DNA from: Dokdonella koreensis DS-123
GTDB taxonomy: Bacteria; Pseudomonadota; Gammaproteobacteria; Xanthomonadales; Rhodanobacteraceae
Direction of reading: 5' to 3'
DNA: 64,000 nt
Assembly: GCF_001632775.1 (NCBI RefSeq)
Contig: NZ_CP015249.1
Coordinates: 910,686 to 974,685, forward strand
Shown here: positions 29,949 to 39,998 of the stretch, piece after piece
Layout: the number at the start of each line of letters is the position of its first letter
Position numbering within the stretch: the first letter of the stretch is position 1
Program-made: the position numbers and the translations under genes
The notes under the pieces: generated by a model
What the model saw: the letters and a program-made list of their open reading frames with translations, nothing else
What the model was told of the DNA's origin: nothing
Database searches by the model: none

Positions 29949-32900
29949 CACGGATCGAGCCTCAGCACCTCGACGACGTTCTGCATCAGGTCGGCCTCCT
30001 GGTACGGCTTGCCGAGGTAGCGCTGCACGCCCAGTTCGAGCGCGCGCTGGCGATGCTTCTCGCCGGTACGCGAGGTGATCATGATGATCGGTACCTCGCG
30101 CAGCCGGGTGTCGTTGCGCATGTAGGTGGCCAGCTCGTAGCCGTCCATGCGCGGCATCTCGATGTCGAGCAGCATGAGGTCGGGGACGCGGTCCTGCAGC
30201 TTCTCGACCGCATCCAGGCCATCCTTCGCGGTGACGACTTCCAGGTTCGCGCGTTCGAGCACGCGCGTGGTGACCTTGCGCATCGTGATCGAATCATCGA
30301 CGACCATGACCAGCGGCTGCTGGCGTACCTCGGCCTGCGCCTCGGGGATCATCAGGTCGGGCAGCACGGTGCTGCCGTCGGCGCCCAGGTCCTCGCGCAG
30401 GGCGACCGCGCGGCGGACCAGCGGCGCCAGGTCCAGGATCATCACGACCGAACCGTCGCCCATGATCGTCGCGCCGAAGATGCCCGGGATCGAGCTGATC
30501 TGCGGTCCGACCGACTTGACGACCACCTCGCGCGAGCCGATGACGGCGTCGACGCGGATCGCGGCGCGCTGGTCGCCGGTGCGCGTCATCAGCAACGGCA
30601 ACTGGGTGTCGTCGATGTTGCGCCCGCCGGGAACGCCCAGCAGGTGCGACAGGTCGTGGAAGTGGAAATCCTCGCCGCCGAAGCCGTAGCGCGTATTGCC
30701 GGCCAGCAGCCGCCCACGCAGCTCCTCGCGGTCGATCCGCACCACGCCTTGCACCGAGGACATCGGGATCGCATAGGTGGCCTCGCCCAGCCGTACCAGG
30801 ATCGCCTGGGTGACCGCGAGCGTGAACGGCAGGCGGATCGTGAAGGCGGTGCCGCGGCCGGCCTGCGATTCGATCGCCAGGGTGCCGCCGAGCTGCTTGA
30901 TCTCGCTGGCGACCACGTCCATGCCGACGCCGCGGCCGGCCAGCTGGGTGATCTGGTCGGTGGTCGAGAAGCCGCTCTCGAGGATGAAGCCCTGCAGGTC
31001 GCGATCGGAGAGCTGCGCGTCGGGCTTGAGCAGGCCGCGCTCGATCGCGCGCCGGCGGATCGCCGGCAGGTCCAGGCCGCGGCCGTCGTCGGACACCTTC
31101 AGGACGACTTCCGTCGCTTCGCGGCTGAGCGCGATGTTGACGGTGCCCTCGGCCGGCTTCGCGGTGGCCTGGCGCTGCTCGGGCGACTCGATGCCGTGCG
31201 CCAGCGCATTGCGCAGCATGTGCTCGAACGGCGCCTTCATGCGCTCGAGCAGGTTGCGGTCCATTTCGCCCTGGGCGCCTTCCACGCGCAGCTGCGCGCG
31301 CTTGCCCAGTTCCTGCGCGGCCTGCCGCAGGGTGCGGCGCAGCGTGGGGACCAGCGAATCGAACGTGACCATGCGCGTGCGCATCAGGCCTTCGTGCAGG
31401 TCCGAGCTGACGCGCGACTGCTGCAACAGCAGCGTTTCGGACTGGCGGGTCAGCTCGTCGAACAGGCCCTGGATCGACACCAGGTCCGACACCGACTCAC
31501 CGAGCGCGCGCGAGTACTGCTGCAGCTGCGAGAAGCGGTCCAGTTCCAGCGGGTCGAAGGTGGCGGCGCCGCTCTCCTCGTTCTCGCGCTGGTAGCGGGC
31601 GATGATCTGCGCCTCGGTCTCGATCTCCAGCTTGCGCAGCTGCTCGCGCAGGCGGTTGACCGTCTGCTCGAACTCGACCAGGTTGAAGCGGAACGAGGCG
31701 ATCTGCTGCTCCAGGCGCGAGCGATAGATCGACACCTCGCCGGCGTAGTTGACCAGCGAGTCGACCAGCTCGGAACGTACGCGGATCATTTCCTGCGGCG
31801 CGCGCATCGTCTCGTCGTCTTCGGCGACGAACGGAGCGGCGGCCGGCGCGGGCACCGGTGCCCGCGGCGCAGCGGGTACCGCCGGTGCCGGGGCGTCCGC
31901 CGTCGCCGGTGCCAGCGGCTGGCCGGCGGCCAGGTGCTCGAAGCGGGCGATCGCATGATGCGGCATCGCGATCGCCTGGCGCTGGCCGACGCGCTGCACC
32001 AGGCCGTGCAGGCGGTCGAAGCCGCGCTCGAAGGATTCGATCGCCGCGCGGTCCATGCGCCGGGTGCCGGCATGGATGGTCTCGAGCAGCGATTCCATCG
32101 CGTGGCTGAGGTCGCCGATCGGCGTCAGGCCGGCCATCCGCGCACCGCCCTTGAGCGTGTGCAGGTCGCGTTGCAGGCCGGAGAGCAGGTCGAACGCCTC
32201 GGGCGTCTCGTGCAGGCGCGCGACCAGCGCGTCGGAATGATCGAGGATGTCGCTGGCTTCCTGGACGAAGATCTCCAGCAGGTCCTCGTCGGTGTCCTCC
32301 AGCGCGAGCGCGCCTTCCGGCTGCGCGTCCTCGGCGATCGCCGGCGTCTCGCGCTCGGCATCCCACCAGGCCCGCCCGGCGTGTGCGGGAGCCGCGTCCG
32401 CGACCGGCTCGGCCGGTGCGACGACGCCGGCAGGCGGTTCCACCGGTTCGATCGCCGCCACCGGATCGGACGCGAAGGCCGGCAGCTCGTCCGGCTGCGG
32501 CTCGATCGGCGGTTCCGCGGGCAGCGACTGCCACGACGGCGCATCGGCCGCGGTGCCGATGTCATCGTGCGCTGCGGTGGCGTCATCGGATGCCGCCGCG
32601 ACCGGCGGTCCGGCCGGCAGGTCGTCGGAGAAGAGGGGGGCTTCGGCCGATTCGGCCAGGAGCTGCTGGATCTCGTCGGCGAGCGTGTCGCCCGTCGCCG
32701 GCCGGTCGCCGGCCTCGTAGGCCGGTGATGGCGGGGTGACGGCGTGTACCTGCGTCGGATCCGCGGCCAGGAACGCTTCCAGCTGCGAGGCGCCGATACC
32801 GGGTGCCTCGGTGGACGCCTCGGCCGACGGGCCGGCGTCCGGGGTGGCCTGATCGCCGAACTGGGCGATCAGGATGTCGGTGAAATCATGCAGTTCCGCG

Positions 32901-35900
32901 GCGTCCCGGGCCGTGTCGGCCTCGGGCTCGGCCTCCCCGGCGCCGTCGTCGGCGTCCGGAACCGTTTCCAGGACGATGTCCTCGTCCGGGGTGGCGGTCG
33001 TCGCGACCTCGGGAGTCACATCGTCGAGGCCGGCATGCAGCAGGTCGAAGCTCGGTTCCGGCAGGGCATCGCGCAGGCGGGCCAGGCGATCGGCGAGCCC
33101 GGCGGTATCGGGCACGGCCAGGTTGCCGACGCCGATCCGCGCGATGACCTCGCGCGTGATGCGGCAGGCCTCGCCGAGCGCCAGGCGGCCTTCCGGCGGC
33201 AGCGGCCGGGCTTCGGCGCCGAGGCGCTTCAGATAACCTTCCAGCGGTCCCAGCACGGCGGTCAGCGCCGGGATGTCTACCATCGCGATCGCGCCGTGAA
33301 GGGTGTGCACCGCGCGCTGCACCGGGTCGTCCGGCGTCGGACGCGGCGGGTCGCCGGCCGCCAGCCAGGTCTCCACCGTCTCCAGGTGGGTATCGGTCTC
33401 GTTGCGCAGGATCTCGTACAGGACCGGGTCGATGGCGGGCGCAGCCGCGGGCGGCGGCGCGGAAGCGGTGGCATCGCCGGAAGCGCCCTGCGCATCCGGT
33501 GTCTCGTCGCGATGCGGCCATACCGCGGGTACGCGGCGGCGCACGGTGCGCTTGACGCTGCGTCGTGTCGTGGCCGGCGGCAACCAGGCTTCCTCGCCGG
33601 CGGCGAGGCGGTCGGCGGTGTCCATGATGCCGGCCAGGTCGACCAGCGCGGCCGCCTCGCCGCGCAGCGCGGCGAGCAGGTCCGGCAGCGTCTGGATCGC
33701 CGTGCTGGCCAGCGCGAACACCGCGCGCGAGGGCTCGATCGAGCGATCGAGCACCCGGTTGAGCATGTTCTCGATCTTCCAGCTGAACTCGCCCAGCGTC
33801 AGTGCGCCGACCAGGCGGCCGGACCCTTTCAGCGTGTGGAACGAGCGCCGGATCGTCTTGACGGCGTCGAGATTGGCTAGGTTGCCGCTCCAGGTCGGAA
33901 GCACCTGCTGCAGGCTGTCGATCTCGTCCTGCACCTCGTCGAGGAAGACGTCGCGGATGTCGTCGTCGATGTCCTCGGAGGCCATGCTCTGGAAGCCGAG
34001 CGCCAGCGGCTCGACGGCCGGAAGCTCTTCCTCGATTTCCTCTTCGATCTCGATCCAGGTCTGCCCGTCCGCGGCAGGTGGGGCGGCGGTGTCGACCAGG
34101 CGCAACCCGGCCATCTCGTGGCGGTGCGGTTCGGGCGTGTGGGTCTCGCCGAGGATCAGGTCGCGCAGGTCGTCGCCGGGCGCGATCTCCACCGCGGTAT
34201 CGAGTTCCAGTGCGACGAAGTCCTCGACCGGTGCCGCACCGTCGGCATGGCCGCTCGCGACCGCCGCATGCGGTTCCGGCGCCGCGCCGGTGGCCGCGGC
34301 ATCCTCGACGCCGGTGCCCGGCGCAGCCGGTTCGTCCGCCGGCGGCGGGACCGGCCAGTAGCCGAGCGAGGCGAGGCTGTCGCGGGTGACGTCGAGGATG
34401 CGCTCGCGGCCGCTGCGCTGCTCGCGGGTCGCCTCCAGGTAGTACTCGATCGAGGCCAGCGCATCGGCCAGCTTGTCCATCTGCTCGACGGTCGGGATCC
34501 GCCGGTGGCGGATCAGCTCGACCTCGACGAAGCGCACGACGCCCGGCATCAGGTCGGAGGCCGCGTCCAGGCCCAGCATGCGCAGGGCGCCGGCGATTTC
34601 CTCGAGCAGGCGCGGGATCAGCTCGACGCGGCTGTGGTCCCAGGGCGACTCGATGAACGCGACGATGTCGTGCTTGGCCTGCTGGATGTTGATCGCCGCC
34701 TCGCGCATCAGCGCGTCGAGGATCTTGCGCACCTCGGCACGCGGCAGCTCCTTGCCCTCGATGCCGTCCTCTTCGCCGGGGCCGCCGGCGCCGAGCCGTT
34801 CGATGTGGTCGTCGAGCGAAGCCTCGACGTAGAGCAGCGCGCCGGCGACGTCCAGCAGGTTGCTCTCGTCGACCGGCCGCTTGCCGCTGGCGATCTCGTC
34901 GATGATCTGGCGCTGCTCGCCGACCACGCGCCGCGGTACGCCGAGGCCGAGCATGCCGAGCGTGTCGCCGACGCGATCGAGGATCTCGGTCTGGGCGCCG
35001 AGTGCGGCCGGGTCGGCATCGCGCGTGCGCAGGAAGATGTCGAGGACCTCCTTGACCCGCAGCAGGTCGTCCTTGATCGCCGCCGAGACGGTATCGAGGA
35101 GGTTGCGGTTGTGCCCGGTCATCGCCCCCTGGGCGTGCTCGACCTCGCGCGCGCTCGGCAGCAGGCCGTCGAGCTGGTAGGTGGTGCGGACCTCCTCGAC
35201 ACGGCTGCCGCGGCCGCCGGAATTGGCGACGTAGTACAGGAGGTTCTGCAGCAGCTCGCGCGGGGCGCGCTCGTGCAGGGCGTCCTCGCCGGCATCGGCG
35301 AACCGCTTGATCTCCAGGTCGATGCGGCCGAACAGCAGCTTCAGCGCGACGCTGACGTCGAGCGCGCGGTCCTGCAGCGCTTCGACGACCGCGGCCGCCA
35401 CCCACCAGAGCCGGCGCGGTTCGACGCGGCTGGACAGCTCGCGCAGGCGGTCGAGCACGCCGAGCAGGCGCTGCAGCGCCGCCGCCTCGTCCTCGCCGCG
35501 GAACCAGCGCAGCAGGCTGGCCTGGTAGGCCAGCCGCAGGCGCGAGGCGGCCTGGCGCTGCTGGTCCAGCGGCAGCGGCTGCATCGCACCGGCAGCGCCG
35601 GCGGGCAGCGCGACCGCCATGTCCGGCGCGAACAGCGCCGACTCGGACAGCAGCTTCTGGCCGCGGCAGGCGCGCAGGTCGTTCAGCAGCGGCAGCAGGA
35701 CGATCGGGATGTCCTTGTGACCGCCCTGCAGGCGTTCCAGGTAGTCCGGCAGCTGCACGACGCCGCGCATCAGCACCGTGTAGGCCTCGTCGCGCTCGCC
35801 GATGGTGCCGTCGAGCAGGGCCTGGACCAGTTGCTCCATCTCCTCCACGACCAGCGCCGCGCCGTACAGCTCGATCATCCGCAGCGTGCCCTGCACCTGG

Positions 35901-36052
35901 TGCAGGTGCCCGCCACAGATGCGCATCAGGCTGCTGTCGGCCGGCGTGTCGACGTAGGCCTCCAGCGCCTCCTGCGCCTGGCGCAGGGTCGAGTCCAGCT
36001 CGTGCTTGATCCAGCCGAGGCTCGTGAATTCGATGTCGTCTTGCAGCTTCAT
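29948..36052 (-). CDS. chpA: Giant hybrid chemosensory histidine kinase ChpA (PilL)
   Basis: The 2034-residue kinase has several phosphotransfer (Hpt) domains: an N-terminal Hpt-like helix bundle (HLHQVQG, near 49), FHTLKGSGR (near 740), VHTLHGAIAM (near 918) and LHTLKGGARM (near 1298). Acidic linkers separate them. Then come the dimerisation helices, the ATPase core (RNALAHGIES near 1617, SDDGRGLD, GRGVGMDVV), a CheW domain, and a C-terminal receiver (MVVDDS near 1917, LLDIEMPRMDGYE). It is the central kinase of the type IV pilus (twitching) pathway and acts at the membrane with PilJ, PilI and ChpC, passing phosphate to PilG and PilH. The length resembles P. aeruginosa ChpA (about 2,470), with fewer Hpt modules. 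Confidence 0.95.
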   Translation of the reverse strand: MKLQDDIEFTSLGWIKHELDSTLRQAQEALEAYVDTPADSSLMRICGGHLHQVQGTLRMIELYGAALVVEEMEQLVQALLDGTIGERDEAYTVLMRGVVQLPDYLERLQGGHKDIPIVLLPLLNDLRACRGQKLLSESALFAPDMAVALPAGAAGAMQPLPLDQQRQAASRLRLAYQASLLRWFRGEDEAAALQRLLGVLDRLRELSSRVEPRRLWWVAAAVVEALQDRALDVSVALKLLFGRIDLEIKRFADAGEDALHERAPRELLQNLLYYVANSGGRGSRVEEVRTTYQLDGLLPSAREVEHAQGAMTGHNRNLLDTVSAAIKDDLLRVKEVLDIFLRTRDADPAALGAQTEILDRVGDTLGMLGLGVPRRVVGEQRQIIDEIASGKRPVDESNLLDVAGALLYVEASLDDHIERLGAGGPGEEDGIEGKELPRAEVRKILDALMREAAINIQQAKHDIVAFIESPWDHSRVELIPRLLEEIAGALRMLGLDAASDLMPGVVRFVEVELIRHRRIPTVEQMDKLADALASIEYYLEATREQRSGRERILDVTRDSLASLGYWPVPPPADEPAAPGTGVEDAAATGAAPEPHAAVASGHADGAAPVEDFVALELDTAVEIAPGDDLRDLILGETHTPEPHRHEMAGLRLVDTAAPPAADGQTWIEIEEEIEEELPAVEPLALGFQSMASEDIDDDIRDVFLDEVQDEIDSLQQVLPTWSGNLANLDAVKTIRRSFHTLKGSGRLVGALTLGEFSWKIENMLNRVLDRSIEPSRAVFALASTAIQTLPDLLAALRGEAAALVDLAGIMDTADRLAAGEEAWLPPATTRRSVKRTVRRRVPAVWPHRDETPDAQGASGDATASAPPPAAAPAIDPVLYEILRNETDTHLETVETWLAAGDPPRPTPDDPVQRAVHTLHGAIAMVDIPALTAVLGPLEGYLKRLGAEARPLPPEGRLALGEACRITREVIARIGVGNLAVPDTAGLADRLARLRDALPEPSFDLLHAGLDDVTPEVATTATPDEDIVLETVPDADDGAGEAEPEADTARDAAELHDFTDILIAQFGDQATPDAGPSAEASTEAPGIGASQLEAFLAADPTQVHAVTPPSPAYEAGDRPATGDTLADEIQQLLAESAEAPLFSDDLPAGPPVAAASDDATAAHDDIGTAADAPSWQSLPAEPPIEPQPDELPAFASDPVAAIEPVEPPAGVVAPAEPVADAAPAHAGRAWWDAERETPAIAEDAQPEGALALEDTDEDLLEIFVQEASDILDHSDALVARLHETPEAFDLLSGLQRDLHTLKGGARMAGLTPIGDLSHAMESLLETIHAGTRRMDRAAIESFERGFDRLHGLVQRVGQRQAIAMPHHAIARFEHLAAGQPLAPATADAPAPAVPAAPRAPVPAPAAAPFVAEDDETMRAPQEMIRVRSELVDSLVNYAGEVSIYRSRLEQQIASFRFNLVEFEQTVNRLREQLRKLEIETEAQIIARYQRENEESGAATFDPLELDRFSQLQQYSRALGESVSDLVSIQGLFDELTRQSETLLLQQSRVSSDLHEGLMRTRMVTFDSLVPTLRRTLRQAAQELGKRAQLRVEGAQGEMDRNLLERMKAPFEHMLRNALAHGIESPEQRQATAKPAEGTVNIALSREATEVVLKVSDDGRGLDLPAIRRRAIERGLLKPDAQLSDRDLQGFILESGFSTTDQITQLAGRGVGMDVVASEIKQLGGTLAIESQAGRGTAFTIRLPFTLAVTQAILVRLGEATYAIPMSSVQGVVRIDREELRGRLLAGNTRYGFGGEDFHFHDLSHLLGVPGGRNIDDTQLPLLMTRTGDQRAAIRVDAVIGSREVVVKSVGPQISSIPGIFGATIMGDGSVVMILDLAPLVRRAVALREDLGADGSTVLPDLMIPEAQAEVRQQPLVMVVDDSITMRKVTTRVLERANLEVVTAKDGLDAVEKLQDRVPDLMLLDIEMPRMDGYELATYMRNDTRLREVPIIMITSRTGEKHRQRALELGVQRYLGKPYQEADLMQNVVEVLRLDP

Positions 36053-36160
36053 CGTTCGTTCTCTAGGCGACGGGCAGGGAAGTCGCCTTCGCTGCGCATG
36101 ATCGATCTTGATGCAATCATCATGCCTCCTTGGGGCTGCCGGCTCTCCCGGCCGCCGGGA

Positions 36161-38191
36161 TCAGCCCGGCAGCTTGAAGTCCGCGACCGACCGCCGCAGG
36201 TCGGCGGCGAGTTCGGCCAGGTTGCCGATCGATTCGGCGGTCTGGCTGGCGCCGACCGAGGTCTGCGTCGTGATTTCCTGAATGACGTTCATCGTGGCCG
36301 AGATGTTGGTCGCCGCCATCGACTGCTGGCGCGCCGCCGTCGAGATGTTCTGGATCAGCTCGGCCAGGTCGTTGGACACCTTCTCGATCTCGCCGAGCGC
36401 CAGGCCCGCGTCCTCGGCCATCCGGGCCCCGGAAACCACCTCGGCGGTGGTCTGCTCCATCGAGCTGACCGCCTCGTTGGTGTCCGACTGAATCGTCTGG
36501 ACCAGGGTCTCGATTCGCTTGGTCGCGCCGGCCGAGCGTTCGGCCAGCCGCTGCACTTCGTCGGCGACCACCGCGAAGCCGCGGCCGGCCTCGCCGGCCG
36601 AAGCCGCCTGGATCGCCGCATTGAGCGCCAGGATATTGGTCTGCTCGGCGATGTCGTTGATCAGTTCCACGATCGAGCCGATCTCCTGCGAGGATTCGCC
36701 CAGGCGCTTGATCCGCTTGGAGGTCTCCTGGATCTGGTCGCGGATCGAGTCCATGCCGTCGATCGTCTGGCGCACCACGGTCACGCCCTTGGTGGCGATC
36801 GCCACCGAGCGCTGGGCGACGTCCGCGCTCTCGGAGGAGTTGCGCGAGACCTCGTCGATCGAGACGGCGATCTCGTTGACCGCGGCCGAGGCCGAGGTGA
36901 TCTGCTGCGCCTGGTGCTCGGCGGCTTCGGCCAGGTGCATCGCCGTGGCCTGGGTTTCCTGGGCTGCGGCGGCCACCTGCACGGCGGTCTCGTTGATCGT
37001 GGTCACCAGCGAGCGCAGCGCCTCGACCGCGAAGTTGACCGAGTCGGCGATCGCGCCGGTGATGTCCTCGGTGACGGTGGCCTTGACGGTCAGGTCGCCT
37101 TCGGCCAGCGAGCCCATCTCGTCGAGCAGGCGCAGGATCGCCTCCTGGTTGCGGTGGTTGAGCTCGGCGGTGACGTGGTAGCGCTTCTGCTGGTCGCGGA
37201 TCAGGCTGAAGCCGAGGACGAGCAGCATCAGCAGCGAGGCCACGCCGGCCACGGCGCCGATGATCGGATTGGGCAGCATCCGCTCGTTCGGCAGCCGCTC
37301 GATCGCGGTGGCGAGCTCCGCGGCGCGCAGCAGCACGTTGCCGCTCTCGTTGGACGCGTCGATCGAGGCCGCCTTGACCTCGTCGATGCCGGGACCGGCG
37401 TCGATGATGCGCTGGACCGGATTGCCGAGCATGCCCCACTGCTCGTTGACGTCGTCGAGGATGGTGCGCGCGTTGGCGTTGTCGAGCGGACGGATCGACA
37501 GCTCCGGCGCGCCGTTGATCAAGCCGGAGAGGACCGTGCCGTAGAGCCGGGCGTCGCGCTGGAAGCCGCCGACCGCCGCCTCGCTCTGACCGCCTGCCAG
37601 GATTTCCTGCAGGCGGCGCATCATGCGGTCGGCCAGCAGCATCTGGCGTGCCGAGATGTACACCTGCGAGGCCGGCGCGTTGCGGTCGGTCAGGATGTTG
37701 ACGACCTCGTTCATGCGCGAGTTCAGCACCGGCATGCGGGTGTTGAAGTCACCGGCGGTGGCGGTCGCGTCGAGCACCAGTTCCTTGCGGCTCAGGATGC
37801 CGGCCGCCTTCGCCGCCAGCACGCGCCAGCCCTCGGTCAGCTTGAGCAGCGCCGCCGATGCGCCTTCCTCGTCCTTGTAGCCGGGCATGCCCGTTTCCGG
37901 GTTGCCGTCGTTGAGGTAGCGCACGCGGGCGTCGATCTCCTTGCGCCGCGCGTCGAGCTGGTTGAACGCGTCGAGGTTGCCACCGGCCGCCTCGGAGGCG
38001 AACTTGGCCAGCTCCTGCGACTTGACCTGGATCTCGGTCGTGTAGGCCACCGCCTGGCGGTCCTGACCGTTCTTGATGTACATCCAGCCGAAGTTGAAGA
38101 TCACGAACGCCAGCAGCAGGCCCAGCAGGACGATCTGCCACCAGTTGCCGCTCCGTTCCTTCGCCGCCAGGGTGCCGCTAGTAGTGCTCAT
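36161..38191 (-). CDS. pilJ: Methyl-accepting chemotaxis receptor PilJ
   Basis: The 676-residue receptor has two membrane segments (about 18–38, IVLLGLLLAFVIFNFGWM; about 305–330, GAVAGVASLLMLLVLGFS). They enclose a periplasmic helical sensor of about 260 residues. The cytoplasmic signalling helix contains EQTNILALNAAIQAASAGEAGRGFAVVADEVQ (cited in part). In the Pil-Chp system PilJ senses type IV pilus state or surface contact. It sits between pilI (215 bases upstream) and chpA (108 bases downstream). Both gaps are larger than others in the cluster and could hold extra promoters, which I could not identify. Confidence 0.95.
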   Translation of the reverse strand: MSTTSGTLAAKERSGNWWQIVLLGLLLAFVIFNFGWMYIKNGQDRQAVAYTTEIQVKSQELAKFASEAAGGNLDAFNQLDARRKEIDARVRYLNDGNPETGMPGYKDEEGASAALLKLTEGWRVLAAKAAGILSRKELVLDATATAGDFNTRMPVLNSRMNEVVNILTDRNAPASQVYISARQMLLADRMMRRLQEILAGGQSEAAVGGFQRDARLYGTVLSGLINGAPELSIRPLDNANARTILDDVNEQWGMLGNPVQRIIDAGPGIDEVKAASIDASNESGNVLLRAAELATAIERLPNERMLPNPIIGAVAGVASLLMLLVLGFSLIRDQQKRYHVTAELNHRNQEAILRLLDEMGSLAEGDLTVKATVTEDITGAIADSVNFAVEALRSLVTTINETAVQVAAAAQETQATAMHLAEAAEHQAQQITSASAAVNEIAVSIDEVSRNSSESADVAQRSVAIATKGVTVVRQTIDGMDSIRDQIQETSKRIKRLGESSQEIGSIVELINDIAEQTNILALNAAIQAASAGEAGRGFAVVADEVQRLAERSAGATKRIETLVQTIQSDTNEAVSSMEQTTAEVVSGARMAEDAGLALGEIEKVSNDLAELIQNISTAARQQSMAATNISATMNVIQEITTQTSVGASQTAESIGNLAELAADLRRSVADFKLPG

Positions 38192-38406
38192 CGATTCTCT
38201 ACCTCAACGTGAATCTCGATACGGCCAGATCAGCGTCATCAGGAAATCCGTACGCCCCCTTGCCCTGCCTGGCGCGATCGCGGACCGCCGGCTCGGTCCG
38301 TCGTTCCGTGAAGCGGCACAGCGGCCGCCGGTCGTGCAAAAACGTCCCGCCATGGTCCGCCGCCGCCGCGGCGCAACCCGGTATTCGGTGCCTGGCGCCG
38401 TGGCCT

Positions 38407-38958
38407 TCACGCCGCCGCTTGCTGGAACTCGGGTGCGCGCACCAGCGCGGCCATGCTGAACATGCCCCACAGCACCTCGCCCAGCGGCACGCGCTCGCGG
38501 ACGAAGCGCTCGTAGCGCGGATCGTCCTCCCCGATCGCCTGGCTGCGCAGTTCGTCGGCGAAGCTGCGCTGCCCGAGCACCTCGTCGACCAGCAGGCCGA
38601 CGCGGCCGGCCTGCTGGCGCACGACCAGCACGCGGCTGTTCTCGGTGAGGTGGGTGGACGTTCCCTCGACGAAATCCTTCAGGTCGATCACCGGCACCAG
38701 GCTGCCGCGCACGTTCGCCACGCCGAGCAGCCACGAGCGGGTGCCCGGCACGATCGCGATCGGCGGCAGCGTCAGGATCTCGTTGACCTCGCCGATCGTG
38801 CTGGCGAGGTAGCGCTGGCCGACGCGGAAGCCGATACCGCGCCACAGGCCCGGTGCCTCGGCCTGCTCGGGCGCGCCGGCGGCGTGGGCCAGGCTGCGCC
38901 GCTCGTACTCGGCCAGGGCCTCGAACGGACTGAAGAAGGCGTTGGCGGGCGTGGACAT
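38407..38958 (-). CDS. pilI: CheW-like coupling protein PilI
   Basis: The 183-residue CheW-family protein has GIGFRVGQRYLAST, then PGTRSWLLGVANVRGSLVPVIDL, typical of PilI. It links the receptor PilJ to the kinase ChpA. It lies 15 bases downstream of pilH in the same transcript. Its start at 38958 is the only reasonable ATG. The C-terminus (LVRAPEFQQAAA) is as usual for the family. Confidence 0.93.
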   Translation of the reverse strand: MSTPANAFFSPFEALAEYERRSLAHAAGAPEQAEAPGLWRGIGFRVGQRYLASTIGEVNEILTLPPIAIVPGTRSWLLGVANVRGSLVPVIDLKDFVEGTSTHLTENSRVLVVRQQAGRVGLLVDEVLGQRSFADELRSQAIGEDDPRYERFVRERVPLGEVLWGMFSMAALVRAPEFQQAAA

Positions 38959-38973
38959 CGTAGGTGGGTTCCT

Positions 38974-39339
38974 CTAGGCCGACAGCAGGCCGTCGATCTG
39001 GCCGAGCAGTTCCTTCTCGCCGACCGGCTTGGTCATGAACGCCTTGGCGCCCTGGCGCAGCGCCCAGATGCGGTCGGTTTCCATCGACTTGGTGGTCACC
39101 ATGACGATCGGGATGTCCGACGTGGCGGTGTCCCGGCTCAGCTGGCGCGTCGCCTGGAAGCCGTTCATGCCCGGCATGATGATGTCCATGATCACCAGGT
39201 CGGGCCGTGCGCGGCGCACCTGGGCGATTCCTTCCTCGGCACTGGGCGCGCTGCTGACCCGGTGACCGGCTTTCTCGAGGAAGCCCGTGAGCACACGGAT
39301 CTCCGTCGGCGAATCGTCGATGATGAAAATGTGTGCCAT
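38974..39339 (-). CDS. pilH: Response regulator PilH
   Basis: The 121-residue single-domain receiver has IIDDSPTEIR, phospho-acceptor Asp in DLVIMDIIMPGMNG, TTKS and KPVGEKEL. It is a CheY-like regulator of the twitching pathway; in P. aeruginosa PilH controls pilus retraction or serves as a phosphate sink. It starts 34 bases after the pilG stop. Confidence 0.95.
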   Translation of the reverse strand: MAHIFIIDDSPTEIRVLTGFLEKAGHRVSSAPSAEEGIAQVRRARPDLVIMDIIMPGMNGFQATRQLSRDTATSDIPIVMVTTKSMETDRIWALRQGAKAFMTKPVGEKELLGQIDGLLSA

Positions 39340-39373
39340 CGCGTGCCCCCATCGCGTCGAATGGCCAATACGC

Positions 39374-39772
39374 TCATTTGAGGTCCACGTGCCGGCGGAT
39401 CGCGCCCAGCAGTTCCTCGCGGGTGAACGGTTTGGTCAGGTATTGCTCGGACCCCACGATGCGACCGCGGGCCTTGTCGAACAGGCCGTCCTTCGACGAG
39501 AGCATGATGACCGGCGTGGACTTGAACAACTGGTTGTTCTTGATCAACGCACAGGTCTGATAGCCGTCCAGGCGCGGCATCATGATGTCGACGAAGATGA
39601 TGTGCGGCTGCTGGTCGGAGATCTTCGCCAGCGCCTCGAAGCCGTCGGTGGCGGTGATGACGTTGCAGCCTTCCTTGCGGAGCAGGGTCTCGGCGGTACG
39701 GCGGATGGTCTTGGAGTCATCGATGACCATGACCTTCAGGCCGCCCAGGTTGTCAGTTCTTGCCTCGTCCAC
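39374..39772 (-). CDS. pilG: Response regulator PilG
   Basis: The 132-residue receiver reads LKVMVIDDSKTIRRTAETLL, then IIFVDIMMPRLDGYQTCALI and KPFTREELLGAI. It is nearly as in Pseudomonas and Xanthomonas PilG. It is the CheY-like output that promotes pilus extension and, in some species, adenylate cyclase activation. No ATG is available at the N-terminus. I use the GTG at 39772, with GGGG 9 nt upstream; a TTG at 39787 is the alternative and has no spaced ribosome site. A promoter-like TTGACA sits at 39831–39836 upstream. It is the first gene of the cluster. Confidence 0.94.
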   Translation of the reverse strand: MDEARTDNLGGLKVMVIDDSKTIRRTAETLLRKEGCNVITATDGFEALAKISDQQPHIIFVDIMMPRLDGYQTCALIKNNQLFKSTPVIMLSSKDGLFDKARGRIVGSEQYLTKPFTREELLGAIRRHVDLK

Positions 39773-39807
39773 CTGCGGATTCCCCAACCACCTAGCCGAG
39801 TCGATCT

Positions 39808-39836
39808 TCTTAACCGTCGCTTAGCGAGACTGTCAA
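39808..39836 (-). promoter_or_regulatory. Candidate sigma-70 promoter of the pil-chp cluster
   Basis: On the minus strand a perfect -35 TTGACA (39831–39836) is followed after 17 bp by TTAAGA (39808–39813), a weak -10. TAAGAA with an 18-bp spacer is the alternative. It would give a leader of roughly 25–30 nt before the GTG of pilG. Confidence 0.55.
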
Positions 39837-39998
39837 GTTTCTTTTGTAAGCGCAAGAAAGAACGACAAAAAGCAGGGCATTGCCCTGTCCGGCCGGCGTC
39901 CCCCCCTCGCGATCGCGCCATGTAGTATATGCCCGGGGTGATGACGGGAAACCGTGTATTCATCCCATTTCCGGCCGACGGCCCACCGTGGAGCACCC

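Noticed and set aside
30053-32728. An 891-codon plus-strand frame opposite chpA
   Set aside because: Shadow of the GC-rich kinase gene; no ribosome site or recognisable domain.
34118-38212. A 1364-codon open frame on the plus strand opposite chpA and pilJ
   Set aside because: It is antisense to two well-recognised genes, with an amino acid composition (Gln/Arg/Val/Asp repeats) typical of GC-rich shadow frames.
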